Shown here one piece after another: positions 1-10,333 of a stretch of 64,000 nucleotides of DNA. Source of the stretch: Phaeotremella fagi (lineage: Eukaryota > Basidiomycota > Tremellomycetes > Tremellales > Phaeotremellaceae); the NCBI GenBank assembly GCA_001599715.1, contig BCHU01000009.1, positions 496,001 to 560,000 on the forward strand. Direction: 5' to 3'. The stretch's first letter is position 1, and every line of letters begins with the position of its first letter. A model generated the notes under the pieces. That model saw only the letters and a program-made list of their open reading frames with translations. It was not told where the DNA came from and made no database searches. Made by a program: the position numbers and the translations under genes.

Positions 1-624
1 GTACCTCGAGTACTCTGTTGAAAACTTGTTTCATAATCATATATAGTGTTCAGCATGTATTCATCAATGTCTTCTGGCTGTCAGAACTGTTCTGCATTGC
101 AATAACTTGATGTTTACTTAAAACCTCTTTCCACCATGATCATAATTCGCAGTCAAACGCAGGTGTGAGATTTTTAACGTCTAGATGTAAACGAAGTGCG
201 TTGCATAAAAACGACAAAATTTCTATAATTTTCATTCATATATCGTTTCTTGAATTGTAATGATTGTAAATAATACGTTAAAATGGAAAGCAAAGACATC
301 AAGTGAGTACATTTGTTCAATGAAAAATGAAAAATAAAGTTGGGAAATTGTAAAATTATGAAGTGAATTGTAGAAAAATAAATAAATTTAATCAATCAAA
401 TGCCAAAATGAAATAAAAAAGATGTGATTGTTGTAATGAAGGAGACAGTCATGACCAAAAAAAAGAAAACAGGAAAAAAGTAAAATGGAACAGAGTTAGA
501 GGTATAGGATATATAGTTAAAGTCGGAACGAAATCTAACAAAGATTAATAGAGGTTTATTTCGAACCCGTACAAATATACAAATGTAGATTTATCAAAAT
601 CTTGTGATAAGCCATACCAACACT
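1..624. other. Intergenic, 3' flank of the kinase gene
   Basis: No supportable gene is visible. The stretch is AT-rich, with an A/G-rich run around 455-487, and contains the 3' flank of the minus-strand LAMMER kinase. Short open frames here have no recognisable protein features. Confidence 0.5.
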
Positions 625-3600
625 TTACGTTGGTTCAGCGATGTTTTGCCGTAAATAAGGATGTCTTAGTGCGTCACTAACGCTTATCCTACTTTCAGGA
701 TCGAAATCTAGTAATCGAATGATTAGATCTAGGAACGAAGCGTTGACTGGGGTTGTTGGGGGGATAATATCCTAGATGGGGTTGGTCAGATGGGATGTTG
801 ATGAAGTAGGATACAACATACTTTGAGAGATCTCAAGCCTTTCACAAACTTCCTACTCGATTTTGTGGTCTGTGGATTTGGCCAATCTATCTTACTACCT
901 TTGAAGAATTCAGGTTTTTTTATTCTGAAATATCATCAGTACATCAACTTTTCGATTCCAAAAGTTGAACTCACTTTCCACGATCAATCATTTTCTGAGG
1001 CATTTTACCCATGACAACTTCCATCATAGCTAGATGTTCGAGATTATCGTGAGTTTGGAAAAGTGCGTCTCCAGTATAAAATTCCACCAGAATACAACCG
1101 ATAGAGAACATGTCACAAGGATAAGACCAGGACATTCCTATTCCCTGTCAGACAATGTTTTTAATGACATGAATAAATCTTACCAAGGATGATCTCTGGT
1201 GCTCTGTAATGTCTTGTACTGACCACCGAAGAATGATATTCATTCTCGAATGTAGCAGAGCCGAAATCAATCAATCGAATATCTGTGTTCTTCAATATCG
1301 ATTTGGATCTTGCTCCAGCACGCTAGGTAGAGTCAGTCTCCGAACTCAACACCAAACTTACTCTAGGTCCCTGCAGCCTCGAACCATTTTCCACAAGCAA
1401 AATGTTTTCAGGTTTCAAGTCTGTATGCACGAGTTTTAAGGAATGTAAAACTAAAAAAGGGAATTCATCAATCACAGTTTCACCGTATCATGTTGTTACT
1501 TACATTGTACCGATTGTAGCAATGATTTTGCGAAATCCTGAATATGTTTATCGGGGAACGGTTGAAAACTGTTTTGTTTTAAGAAATCGAATACCGACAT
1601 TCCGAATAACTCAGAGACGATACAAGGATGATTTCGATAATCGAAATATTCATCTAGATGAATACATTTACTGAAATGGTTTAGTAAAGGATTATCAGAA
1701 GAGTAAAAACCTACTATAGATTCTTCGGATCGTTCTTCTTTAAAGCGTCCAAAACTCTGATTTCAATTTTACTGGCGTCACGATATTTTTGAACAGCTCG
1801 AATGATTTTGATAGCGACTTTACGTCTTGTTTCGATTTCTCGTGCTTCAACTACTTTGCCAAAAGTACCTTGACCAAGTAGACGAACGATTTTATCTGTC
1901 AAAGAGAATTAGTCCTGTACACACGTGTATCGATTGAACTTACATCTACCGCCAACGACATCATCTGGTTTAACGACGTAGTGACCTTCTGAATCGTCCC
2001 ATGGTGGATGTGTCGCTTGAGGTTGGGGAGGGGGAAGTATTTTCGGAGGTGGTACATAAGATGATGCTGTTGTCTGATAATGTGAATGGCTGCTTTCACT
2101 TATGAAGCTCACCTCTGCCTTTGCCTTTCCCTTTTTGATACTGCCAGTCTCTGAAGAATCATCGACTTTACGTTTCTTAACATTACTCGACAAAGTACTA
2201 CCGGTAGCGTTACCATTCACAGCGTGACCATTAAGTTCTGCAGCTACCTGGGCTCTTGTTCTTTTACGTGGTGGACCCAAATTGTTAAGAGGAGATTCCG
2301 TATCCTCTATCACTATAATTTCTTTTCTTTGACCAACAGAATCATAAGTATGTTCCGTAGTCCACCCATTACCTTTAACACCCGTCTTTCTATTTCTCGA
2401 ACTAACGCTACTCGAAGAAGGAATAGTTTGAGGTGTAGAAGCGGTGGTCGTTATTGTAGAACCACCGACAGCTGCTTTCTTTCTTGGCGGCATTTCAGAT
2501 GATGCTGGATGAGGTGAAGTTGAATAGTTGAATCGAAGTGGTGGTGGGATAAGAAGCGGTGAAGATCTTGGCGGTGCAGAAGTGTATGGATTGTAATATG
2601 GTTCTCGAAATGAATGGGGAAGTTGTGGAATGGATGATTCGCCCAGTGGACTTGAATTATATGACCTTCTAACTACCTGACCACCTAATTCTCTGTTGTA
2701 TGATGAAGAGGGAAACTGATGGTGATGATAAACTGGTGTGTTTGAGCCCGATGTAGGCCAAAGATGAGGAGTGAGTAAACCGGCGGTTAGAGGTGGATGT
2801 GGTGATCGAAGACCTCTTTCACCAATTGAAGAAGATGAATGTGAAGAGAGTGGATGAGTCAGATATAAGAAACCGGGTGTGAAAGGTGATGGAGAAGGTT
2901 TAGGAAGGTTAGTGTAGACTGGTTGTTGTCTGGATGAGTAACCTTCACTAAGTGGAGTTCCGTTAACTTCGTAAGGTGAATGAGATTGAGTTGAGTATGG
3001 TTGTTGGTAATAGGATCTTTGACGATCTGAAGGGAATGTATGTATTGACGGGATTTGGATAGAAGGTCGAGAAGAGGATGATTGAGAAGATGAAGGGTCT
3101 TGATTGTGAATTTGACTGTAAGAGGGAGGAATTTGATACCTGGAACGTGAAGATTCGATTGAGGATTCACCAGGTTGTTGAATCGATTTACGACGAGAGT
3201 TGTCAGATGGTAAATCTAATGTAGAGATGTTTTGAGCAGGTCTAGAAGAGGAAGAGGAAGGGTTGATAGGAGAACCAGGAGTCGAAATGGAGTTGGAAGT
3301 ACGTTGGGGATCGATACTATGACCAGAATTGTGAGAAGTTCGACTGAGATTGTATTTGGTATTGTCACTTTGGATTTGAGATTGATACTGATTTATAGGT
3401 TGTAAAGAGTTGTTCATGGAGTTTATAGGAGAGTGAAATGCCTTTACGGCTTTGAAATGGTTGTTGGAAGAAGGATAAGAGGTAGAAATAGAAAGTGAAT
3501 GATCTATTGAAAGTGTATGGTTATTGGGTGTATCTATAGGTGAATCGTCCTCCTTCTCCTTCTCCTTCTTACTGTAGGCAATACAGCTGCGGCTCTTTGT

Positions 3601-3672
3601 GGCAAGCTCTTCTTTTCGATTAAACTGTACTGCAAGTTCTGGCTTCTTGTAAGAGATAATACTACTAGACAT
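625..3672 (-). CDS. LKH1: LAMMER (CLK/Kns1/Lkh1-type) dual-specificity protein kinase
   Basis: CMGC-group kinase that in fungi phosphorylates SR-type splicing factors and regulators of growth, stress response and morphogenesis. The start at 3672 opens a low-complexity Ser/Pro/Gln-rich N-terminal region of about 560 residues with several basic patches, all in one large exon (1944-3672). The kinase domain then runs through short introns (1896-1943, 1671-1714, 1451-1503 and others). Visible motifs are the Gly-rich loop LGQGTFGKV, the catalytic loop HTDLKPEN, the DFGSATF activation-loop start and STRHYRAPE. The signature [14 protein letters not shown] lies near 1000-1030 and gives the family its name. 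The C-terminus ends DFDPESRIS...QNIAEPT with a stop at 625-627. The family call is very secure; the far N-terminal extension is lineage-specific and could have a regulatory or localisation role. Confidence 0.95.
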
Positions 3673-4683
3673 AATCTATTACATGTACAGTCTACTGCTA
3701 TGCACTATCTGTAACAACAACTATATATACCATGCATCATTTCCATGCTTTTACGTCTACGCAAACCCCCTTGTCACGAACCCCCTTCCTTTCCCGTATC
3801 ACATCAATCAAACAAAAGCCCATCTTGCATTTCGTCAGTCAAATCTCACTAAACCGCACGTTCCCTGAAGCAAAGCAAAAGACTTTACTAAACTTTCCTG
3901 CTCTTTGAAGTCTTTTTAATTTTCTCATACATGGATTAAAAACATGGACCTCGCTTGGGTCGTTAACGACTAAAATTGATGGTCGTCGAGGAGAACTCGT
4001 TCCATGCTGGTCAACGGAAAGAGGAGTTCCGTTCACTTTCAGACGTTACATCTTTGTATCTAGTTCCCCGCTACCTTTATAGAAAGGGTGTACTTTCTCG
4101 GAGTAGGACAATTTCAAGAGGAGATCAACGTCAAGGGGTGTTACAATGTAAGTAACAGTATAACAATGGGTGAGTATTGTCTCTAGCCAAGAGCTCTTAT
4201 TACGTAGTTTAATCGTAACGGAGAAAGCCTAGGCGTTAAGCACAGTGGCATTGATTTCATTTCACTTTTTGCCAGTTCTCTACATTGTTCACAGAATGTG
4301 ATATTGAAATCTGTCCCTATGGATCGGACATTTTTCTTACATTTCATTGATTGCATTCGTTGAATCCTCATGCTGCATCTCTGCAATCGTTGTCAAGGCA
4401 ATCCCAGCAAGAGCAGTCGGGATTTTGTCACCTATCAGAAATGTGGCACGTACTGTAGCATACTGGTAGAAGTGGCTATCCTTTGTAGGAAGTTTCACCG
4501 ACAACTTTTATGCCAGATTCCAAATCAAAGGAGGAACATGTATTACAAACGCACCTATTGGGGAACGAACTTCATTCATAACTTATCTTTACATATTCCA
4601 CAAGAGAAAATCAGCTCATATCAACTTATCGAAACCACGTACGGTACAACAACTCACCAACGACATACCTACACAGTACTGTC
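3673..4683. other. Intergenic, about 1 kb upstream of the kinase
   Basis: This holds the minus-strand kinase promoter and the upstream region of the plus-strand unknown gene at 4684. Several 60-130 codon open frames exist on both strands, but none shows a domain, a convincing start context or continuity through introns. I see no RNA gene. Confidence 0.45.
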
Positions 4684-5265
4684 ATGTTCAACTCCGGGTG
4701 GTGGGCAGGAAATTCACTCTACAATCATCATGATTCGGCAAAAAGGCTTCTGGAAAGGTTTCCGTCACTGAAGTCCCACTTTGGATTCATGACAACTTTT
4801 GATACTGAGCGTGATACCCTCAGGTCACGGTGTTACTGCAGATCAGATATACCATGGGCGTTCCTAACAGCTAAGCTTTACCGACAAACCAATTCGCATC
4901 CCAGCATTCACGGTGACATAATGTTGTCCGTATTTATGAAGATCGATAACATCCGTGAAACAGATCGCTATCAAGAAGAAACAGAAAAGATCGATGCGAC
5001 GGGTATTCTTGTTCACGACCTAACTCGCAAGCCAGTCTCAGTTGAAGAGCTTACCGAGCTCTTACATAAAAACCTCAAAGACGCAACGTCAGCTTCTTGG
5101 AACAAGAGAGAACCTCGTAGTCAAAATGAACAAAGGTTATTAGCGGAGAAGCTTACGACATGGTTTACCGCCTCATGGAGAGACGATGTGTTACGAGATC
5201 TGGCTGTATGGGCTCTTAAAGAGGTTAAGCCGCTCCCATCCAAGGCTGGTAGTAGTAGTTCTTAA
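4684..5265 (+). CDS. Unknown protein, tandem paralog A (193 aa)
   Basis: I do not recognise the family. The frame is intronless, 193 residues, predicted soluble, with no signal peptide or membrane segment. It aligns over essentially its whole length with the next gene (5710-6219). The C-terminal parts share LTTWFTASW versus LDQWFKTSK, and LAVWALKE versus ISVWALEG. The middle parts share a pattern around YCRSDIPWAFLTAKLYR versus YTRADDSKVFIQALRY. The ATG at 4684 was kept because it gives an N-terminus of nearly the same length before the first aligned block as in the paralog. The frame is closed by an in-frame stop about 100 nt upstream. An extra upstream exon cannot be excluded. Function unknown; existence is supported mainly by the paralogy. 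Confidence 0.65.
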   Translation: MFNSGWWAGNSLYNHHDSAKRLLERFPSLKSHFGFMTTFDTERDTLRSRCYCRSDIPWAFLTAKLYRQTNSHPSIHGDIMLSVFMKIDNIRETDRYQEETEKIDATGILVHDLTRKPVSVEELTELLHKNLKDATSASWNKREPRSQNEQRLLAEKLTTWFTASWRDDVLRDLAVWALKEVKPLPSKAGSSSS

Positions 5266-5709
5266 GTAGTTCCTCTTTGTAGAAGATGAGGAAGTCTTGC
5301 TTTTGTTTTTGTTCACGCTCGTAGTAATAGTCTGTATTGGAAAGGGAAATGTACTGTAAATACACTAGAACTCATGTGAACTGCTTTGCGACTCAACGCA
5401 CGATCCTTCTTTAAATAACCATTGAGAGAAATATGCTCTCGTTGTAACAGTGTTCTGGTCGTAATGAACAAAATCAATCTTCTGATAGAAGGCTGAGACT
5501 GGCTTGGATGCTGTGTTAAGCTCCCTTGTAACATTTCGTCTTTCGGTATTTAAAATGAATCAAAGAAGATGCAAGGACTTCTCTTAGTCTTCTAGCTCTA
5601 TTCAGAATAAACCACAAATCTGCACTTCATCTCTCTGTATTTCAATTTATAATTCCACTTTTTACTACACAATCCAAAAGAAAGTTCTACACAGTCATAA
5701 CAATAAATC
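5266..5709. other. Intergenic between the tandem paralogs
   Basis: This 444-nt spacer must contain the terminator of paralog A and the promoter of paralog B. The 150 nt before 5710 are pyrimidine- and A-rich, as expected of a fungal 5' leader. No other gene is seen. Confidence 0.4.
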
Positions 5710-6219
5710 ATGTCAGAAATCCAAACCATTAGTCTCGGTGATACCACCTTCAACGTTTACAAGTCATTAGCTAATCTGAAAACCAACGTCAGCGATCTCA
5801 ATCAGCCTCAAGTCGGAGTTAGCGTCTCATGGCTCTACCAAAATCATTTAGAAGAACAGATCTATACTCGTGCAGATGATTCAAAAGTCTTCATTCAAGC
5901 TCTCAGATATGTACCTCCACAAGACACCAATCAAGGTTGGTTGAAAATTACCATGGAGGTTACCAAAAACAACTCAATCATCAGTCGTCGTCTTGACACC
6001 AAGTTCGCTACTGAGAATACTCAAACCCTCTTGAAAAAGCTTCAAGAAACCTTTGTTAGCTCTGAGCTATGGGAGTTAAAACAAGGAGAGTCCTTCGATG
6101 AGAAAGATCTGCAAAGTCATTTAGACCAATGGTTCAAAACTTCTAAAGGTGTTGGCGAGGTTCTCGAAGAGATTTCAGTTTGGGCGTTGGAGGGTGGCAA
6201 GAAAGATTCCTCCAACTGA
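5710..6219 (+). CDS. Unknown protein, tandem paralog B (169 aa)
   Basis: Intronless frame of 169 residues beginning MSEIQTISLG, with a good fungal start context (A-rich, AAATCATG). It is the diverged tandem copy of the 4684-5265 gene. The order of blocks is conserved: an N-terminal segment, a hydrophobic beta-like block near residues 38-75, a charged helical block near 95-140, and a Trp-containing C-terminal block QWFKTSK...ISVWALEG. It ends with a short polar tail. There is no signal peptide, transmembrane helix or known catalytic motif. Identity between the copies is low, so the duplication is old or the genes evolve fast. I cannot assign a function. Confidence 0.75.
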   Translation: MSEIQTISLGDTTFNVYKSLANLKTNVSDLNQPQVGVSVSWLYQNHLEEQIYTRADDSKVFIQALRYVPPQDTNQGWLKITMEVTKNNSIISRRLDTKFATENTQTLLKKLQETFVSSELWELKQGESFDEKDLQSHLDQWFKTSKGVGEVLEEISVWALEGGKKDSSN

Positions 6220-6611
6220 GGGTCTCCGAAGAAGGGTACTCATAGCGAGGAGAGAATGAAAGCAAGCGTAAGCGGTGTTTGGAAAGTTTTGTAGTTGTTG
6301 TGTAGAGTGATGAATGTAGTGCCATCTAATAAATCAATTTGAATCGAAGTACTGTACCTCGGTCTCTCTGTCTCAGGACAGAGTCTAAACTTTGATATCT
6401 TCGTACAGAATTTTATCAATTCATAGTGAAGATCACGACCATTCACCCTGTCCAAAAATGTCAAACCCCCTAAAATCATAATTCTCGGGTGATAAATGAG
6501 CTAGAGTTGGGGCAGAGTGTCTAGCGACAAACCAGATTCCAGATCTGTTAATCAGCTTAGTATTCTAATTCAGAAGTACATACTCTGTAGAACTCAAAGT
6601 AGGATCCCTTA
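6220..6611. other. Convergent intergenic region
   Basis: Lies between the plus-strand paralog B and the minus-strand Zn2Cys6 regulator. A minus-strand open frame at 6240-6479 has no recognisable features. The exact left border depends on the tentative 3' end of the regulator. Confidence 0.35.
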
Positions 6612-8695
6612 TCACCATATCATAAGTTGACGTTGATATTGTTCTGATGGAGTATCGGATACTAGGTCCTTGTACGGCCCCCTATCATGTCAACTAGAAA
6701 AATATCTCTTGACCCACCTTTTCCAGCATTTGTACCCAACGTTGAAGTCGCATCAAAGCGTCTATCTTTGTCTTGAGATTTTCAGATCGTAGGACTGTAA
6801 CTTCAAAGCGAGCTGACACAAATGAGCAGTACATCGCTATATAAGACATTTTGGAGGATGTAAAAGTGTTATCGAAGAGGGTGGTGATTTGGAAGGCCTG
6901 TTTAGCATGATTTTGACACAATTCGGTGGTTTCTGATATCGACTTCGTTGAGGATTGACCCAAAGATGGTCTGAGTAAGAGAATCCAAGCCGCATGATAT
7001 AACATACTGATGTCAGCGTTGTCCCCTTTTTCACTCACTTCAGAGCGTAAACATATGGAGGAGGTGAGAACTGATTGATATTTGCTGTATGAATTTTGAT
7101 GTTTTCGGGTAATTCTTGCCACCAGCTATCTAATTGTTGACGCATACGAGCTATAAAGACAGGTTGATTACGACTCTTGAGATCAGAGCCATACACTTCG
7201 ACCAGGAGATCATGAATTATCTAAAGTCAGTCAGTGGTCTATTACCCACCTACTTGATTCAGCCGGACATTCCAGGAGAATGTCAGTACTACATTTTTGG
7301 GTTGGTACGTGTAGCCTAAGAGCGGCATGGGACAGTTATTTGAGTTAACAAAGAAAGGTGACCACATTTCATCATCGTTATCAAATTCAGGTATCAGAGA
7401 TGAATTGACCCCAGGACGAAGTGGGAATGTCGGTTCTCGACCGAGAGCAAGAGACACAGTCCTGTTGTCAGAGTGATGAAGGCACTGTATTAGCTTACTT
7501 ATCCCATATGAAGGCTGTCGTCAGTTTCATCCAAATGGTACACATACCAGAAAACAGGAGACGATGTCTGATATCCTTGTCTTCAGAAGAAAGACGTGAA
7601 GATCCTGGAACTTGTTCCCACTGAAGATGAATTCCCATCTGTCGTGAGCGCTGTGACTAGAGAACACTCACATCCTGGATCATTCGAAATGCCATCCCTT
7701 ATATCAGCTATTGTCATTCAAACCTAGTTGCTCACCTGCATAAAGCCAACCCTGACTAACGTTCCCTAAAGCACATTCTCGACCTGATAGAACTAGAAGA
7801 CCCTCTGTCGTCAGAAACAATCAAAAACAAAACTTACGTATGGTACAAATCTTTGACGTTCCCTCCAGTTCTTTCGCTAGCAATCCTCTTGCCAGTCTAC
7901 TGAAAAGATCACCTTGAGCTTGTCTCTCATTCTCACCGAGACCATCTATCATTCTTGTTCCGCTCGCATACAGTGCCATGAGTAGGAAATCCGAAAAGTA
8001 AGGACCTCCTAAAGCCATATCCCCTAATATTCAGCTAGGAAAGTTAGCTGAACTCACTCAGGAAGATGGTACGCTGAACAACGTTGTACAGTGGTGAAGA
8101 GTAGCAAAAGAAACAGTCTAGTAAAGCGTTACCAATTTCAGGTGCTACAGATATATGTCTTGAGGAAGCGAGAACTTGAAAGAAGGGCGCAAACGAAGGT
8201 TCGGTGACATCGGTCGTGGTCGAAGGTTGTTCTGGTTCATCGACAAGTTCTGTCCCTTGACTGAGACTCGTTAATCCATGATATACGAGTTGCCCCTCGT
8301 CTCCTAAAGAAACATGATACCGATTACCTTCGAATTGCAATGTCTCCATTGGCTGTGGAGTAGCAGAGTCTTCTCGCTCATGAGTCGAAGTCGTGTCTGC
8401 TGAATCATCCAACCCTAGATATCGTTCTATTCTATCGAGACGTCTTTCAATCTGACTGCGCGTTCCTTCTTTACTGAGCCGCGAGGATTGTCTACGGTCA
8501 GTAGAAGAATGTTGTGGAGCATACATGTAAACACATTCCTCCTGATTCTGCACACATTGTAAGCAGGTAGGTTTCTTTCCGTCACAGCTGATTTTTCTTC
8601 GACGACATGACTATATCTTTAGACTAAAATTTGGCTTTGATACTCACCGTACAAGCTACGCCGTAGGCTCGTCTTGAAGTTCTATCTGGGGGCAT
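6612..8695 (-). CDS. Zn2Cys6 fungal transcription factor (cluster regulator candidate)
   Basis: The start at 8695 gives MPPDRTSRRAYGVAC. After a short intron the binuclear zinc cluster completes as CTSCRRRKISC...CLQCVQNQEEC, with C-x2-C-x6-C-x6-C-x2-C-x6-C spacing. A basic linker and a short coiled dimerisation stretch (ERRLDRIERYLGL) follow. The rest is a fungal-specific middle homology region in several exons, including the typical LSLALGREP segment near 7430 and LYHAAWILLLRP near 6990. The 3' end is tentative: an intron after ...MLEK (donor GTGGGT near 6714) would lead to a stop at 6612, while reading through stops at 6694. It sits next to an isocitrate-lyase-family gene transcribed the same way and an MFS gene, so it probably regulates them; that is inference. 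Confidence 0.8.
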
Positions 8696-8835
8696 ATACG
8701 ATATGAATGAATTTGAAAAAATGAAAGTGCAACGTTAAAGTCCAAAATCACCTTTGAATCGGGATTTCAAGGCCAAAAAGCTCAAATTCATGTGCAACCG
8801 GTTACATCGGCCAGCTATGTTTACGTACATAAAAA

Positions 8836-9931
8836 CTAAGCATCAACTACAAACGCACTACCACCGGCTTGTCGATCGATTGTCATTTCATGCTGCAATC
8901 CAACAACATCAAAGAATTGTCTAGGCTGCATACCTTGAGATTGAGTATCATCCTTACCAGTTTTCTTGAGTAAAGCGAGGGAAGCTCGCATTGCGTGTAA
9001 AGCGGGGATACAAGTTACAAATGGATAGATGGCAATTTTGCAGCCTGCGGTTAGCTCCATCTTAACAGTTCACTCACCCATTTCCGCAACTTCTTCAAGA
9101 GAGTAATGAGGGGTGGTTCCGTTAGGAATGAGATTGATGAGAAGTGGCATTGGGGCGATCTCTTTCACTGTTCGTCTAATATCTTCTTCCGTTTCAATAC
9201 CCTCGAGGAAAGCAACATCAGCTCCGGCATCTCTCGCTGCAATAAGCTTTGATGACAATTAGCACTTCTCAATATATTTACCTACTCTTTTGATGGACTC
9301 GTCAAGACCATAACCTTGAAGAGCATCGGTTCTAGCAATAATGACAATGTCACTGCCACCAGGAACAGCTTGACGTGCGGCGGCGGCAGCGTTGATTCTG
9401 GTTACGAAAATCTCTTGTGAAACCAGGACTTTACCGGCAAGATGACCACAGCGCTTGGTTTGAATTTGGTCTTCAATGTGTAGACCAGCAATACCTGCAC
9501 GATCATACTTGGCAATGGTACGAGCGATGGCCTTCCGATCAGTAATGCGTTTTGACAGCTAACTTACATTTGAGCCTCCAAAACCAGTATCAGCATCTGC
9601 GATCAATGGAACAGAAGCATCGAGGTTGGCAATCATTTCACCATTTGCCACGAAATCGGTCAAACCAGCGAAACCAAGATCTGGAAGTCCGAAGCGGGAA
9701 GCAGTAGTAGCAGCTCCAGATTGGTACTAGAAATCAGCTGATGTTGTTGATTTCACTCACGATTACTGGAAAGCCAGCTTCGATAGCTAATCTTGCAGAG
9801 ATACCATCGTATACACCAGGAGCTGGAATACAACCTGGAAGAGCGAGGAGTTGTCTTAATTTTGTACTCGGTTTAACAAATTGGGGAGCATTGTGGGTTC
9901 CGTTGGTTCCGTTAGAGGTTGAGATAGCCAT
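8836..9931 (-). CDS. Isocitrate lyase/PEP mutase superfamily enzyme (2-methylisocitrate lyase / oxaloacetate hydrolase type)
   Basis: A TIM-barrel C-C (or P-C) bond lyase of the PEP mutase/isocitrate lyase superfamily, cytosolic or peroxisomal. The start at 9931 (MAISTSNGTNG) precedes LPGCIPAPGVYDGISARLA, then ADADTGFG, which supplies Mg-binding Asp residues. Next comes GLHIEDQ, and TKRCGH, the K-K/R-C-G-H active-site loop carrying the catalytic Cys of true lyases. RTDALQGYG and FLEGIE complete the core. The protein ends GGSAFVVDA, stop at 8836. At about 300-310 aa over several exons it matches the short 2-methylisocitrate lyase, dimethylmalate lyase and carboxyPEP-mutase group, not glyoxylate-cycle isocitrate lyase (about 530 aa). 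The substrate cannot be fixed from sequence. An in-frame ATG at 9961 would add ten residues. Confidence 0.85.
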
Positions 9932-10333
9932 TTTGAAATTGTAAGATAGATACGAGATCAATGAATTCTAGACGTGCAATATTTATATGAATATTTTTGA
10001 ACGATATCGACCTTCGGCCGAAGGAACAATTTTTGCTGCAATGGTAATGATATGCCAGGCATTCATGAGTCCAATTCCAGACATGCTCCACAAGCCCCAT
10101 GCATTAACAATAACATCTGACGGAATTCAACGTCGTTTACGGATTTCGAATACGAATTCCGTCTAAAAAGTCACCTGCTCAACTTCGATGGCATTGCCAC
10201 GATCAGCTTGATGGGTTATGGAATTCAATTCCAACATCCCGTCCCCCGGTGCGCCCCACTCAGAAGACCGGAGAGGGTGTTATAAGAAGACTGGGACCCC
10301 GTTGATTCTGAACTCATTATTCCCCAGATACAA
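9932..10333. promoter_or_regulatory. Divergent promoter, lyase / MFS permease
   Basis: This 402-nt region drives the lyase leftward and the permease rightward. A TATAAAT sits on the minus strand at about 9981-9987, some 50 nt from the lyase ATG. A perfect 14-bp palindrome CCTTCGGCCGAAGG lies at 10011-10024. A 10-bp inverted repeat (GACGGAATTC 10119-10128, GAATTCCGTC 10154-10163) surrounds a 25-nt spacer. CGG/CCG-bearing palindromes are the usual shape of Zn2Cys6 dimer sites, and such a regulator is encoded next door. Confidence 0.6.

Noticed and set aside
557..572. TTCGAACCCG resembling a tRNA B box on the minus strand
   Set aside because: No T-arm pairing, A box or acceptor stem around it.
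4370..4771. 133-codon plus-strand open frame
   Set aside because: No domain, overlaps the start of paralog A in another frame, composition not protein-like.
6240..6479. Minus-strand 79-codon frame as an extra exon of the regulator
   Set aside because: No continuity with the regulator's domain and no convincing splice connection.
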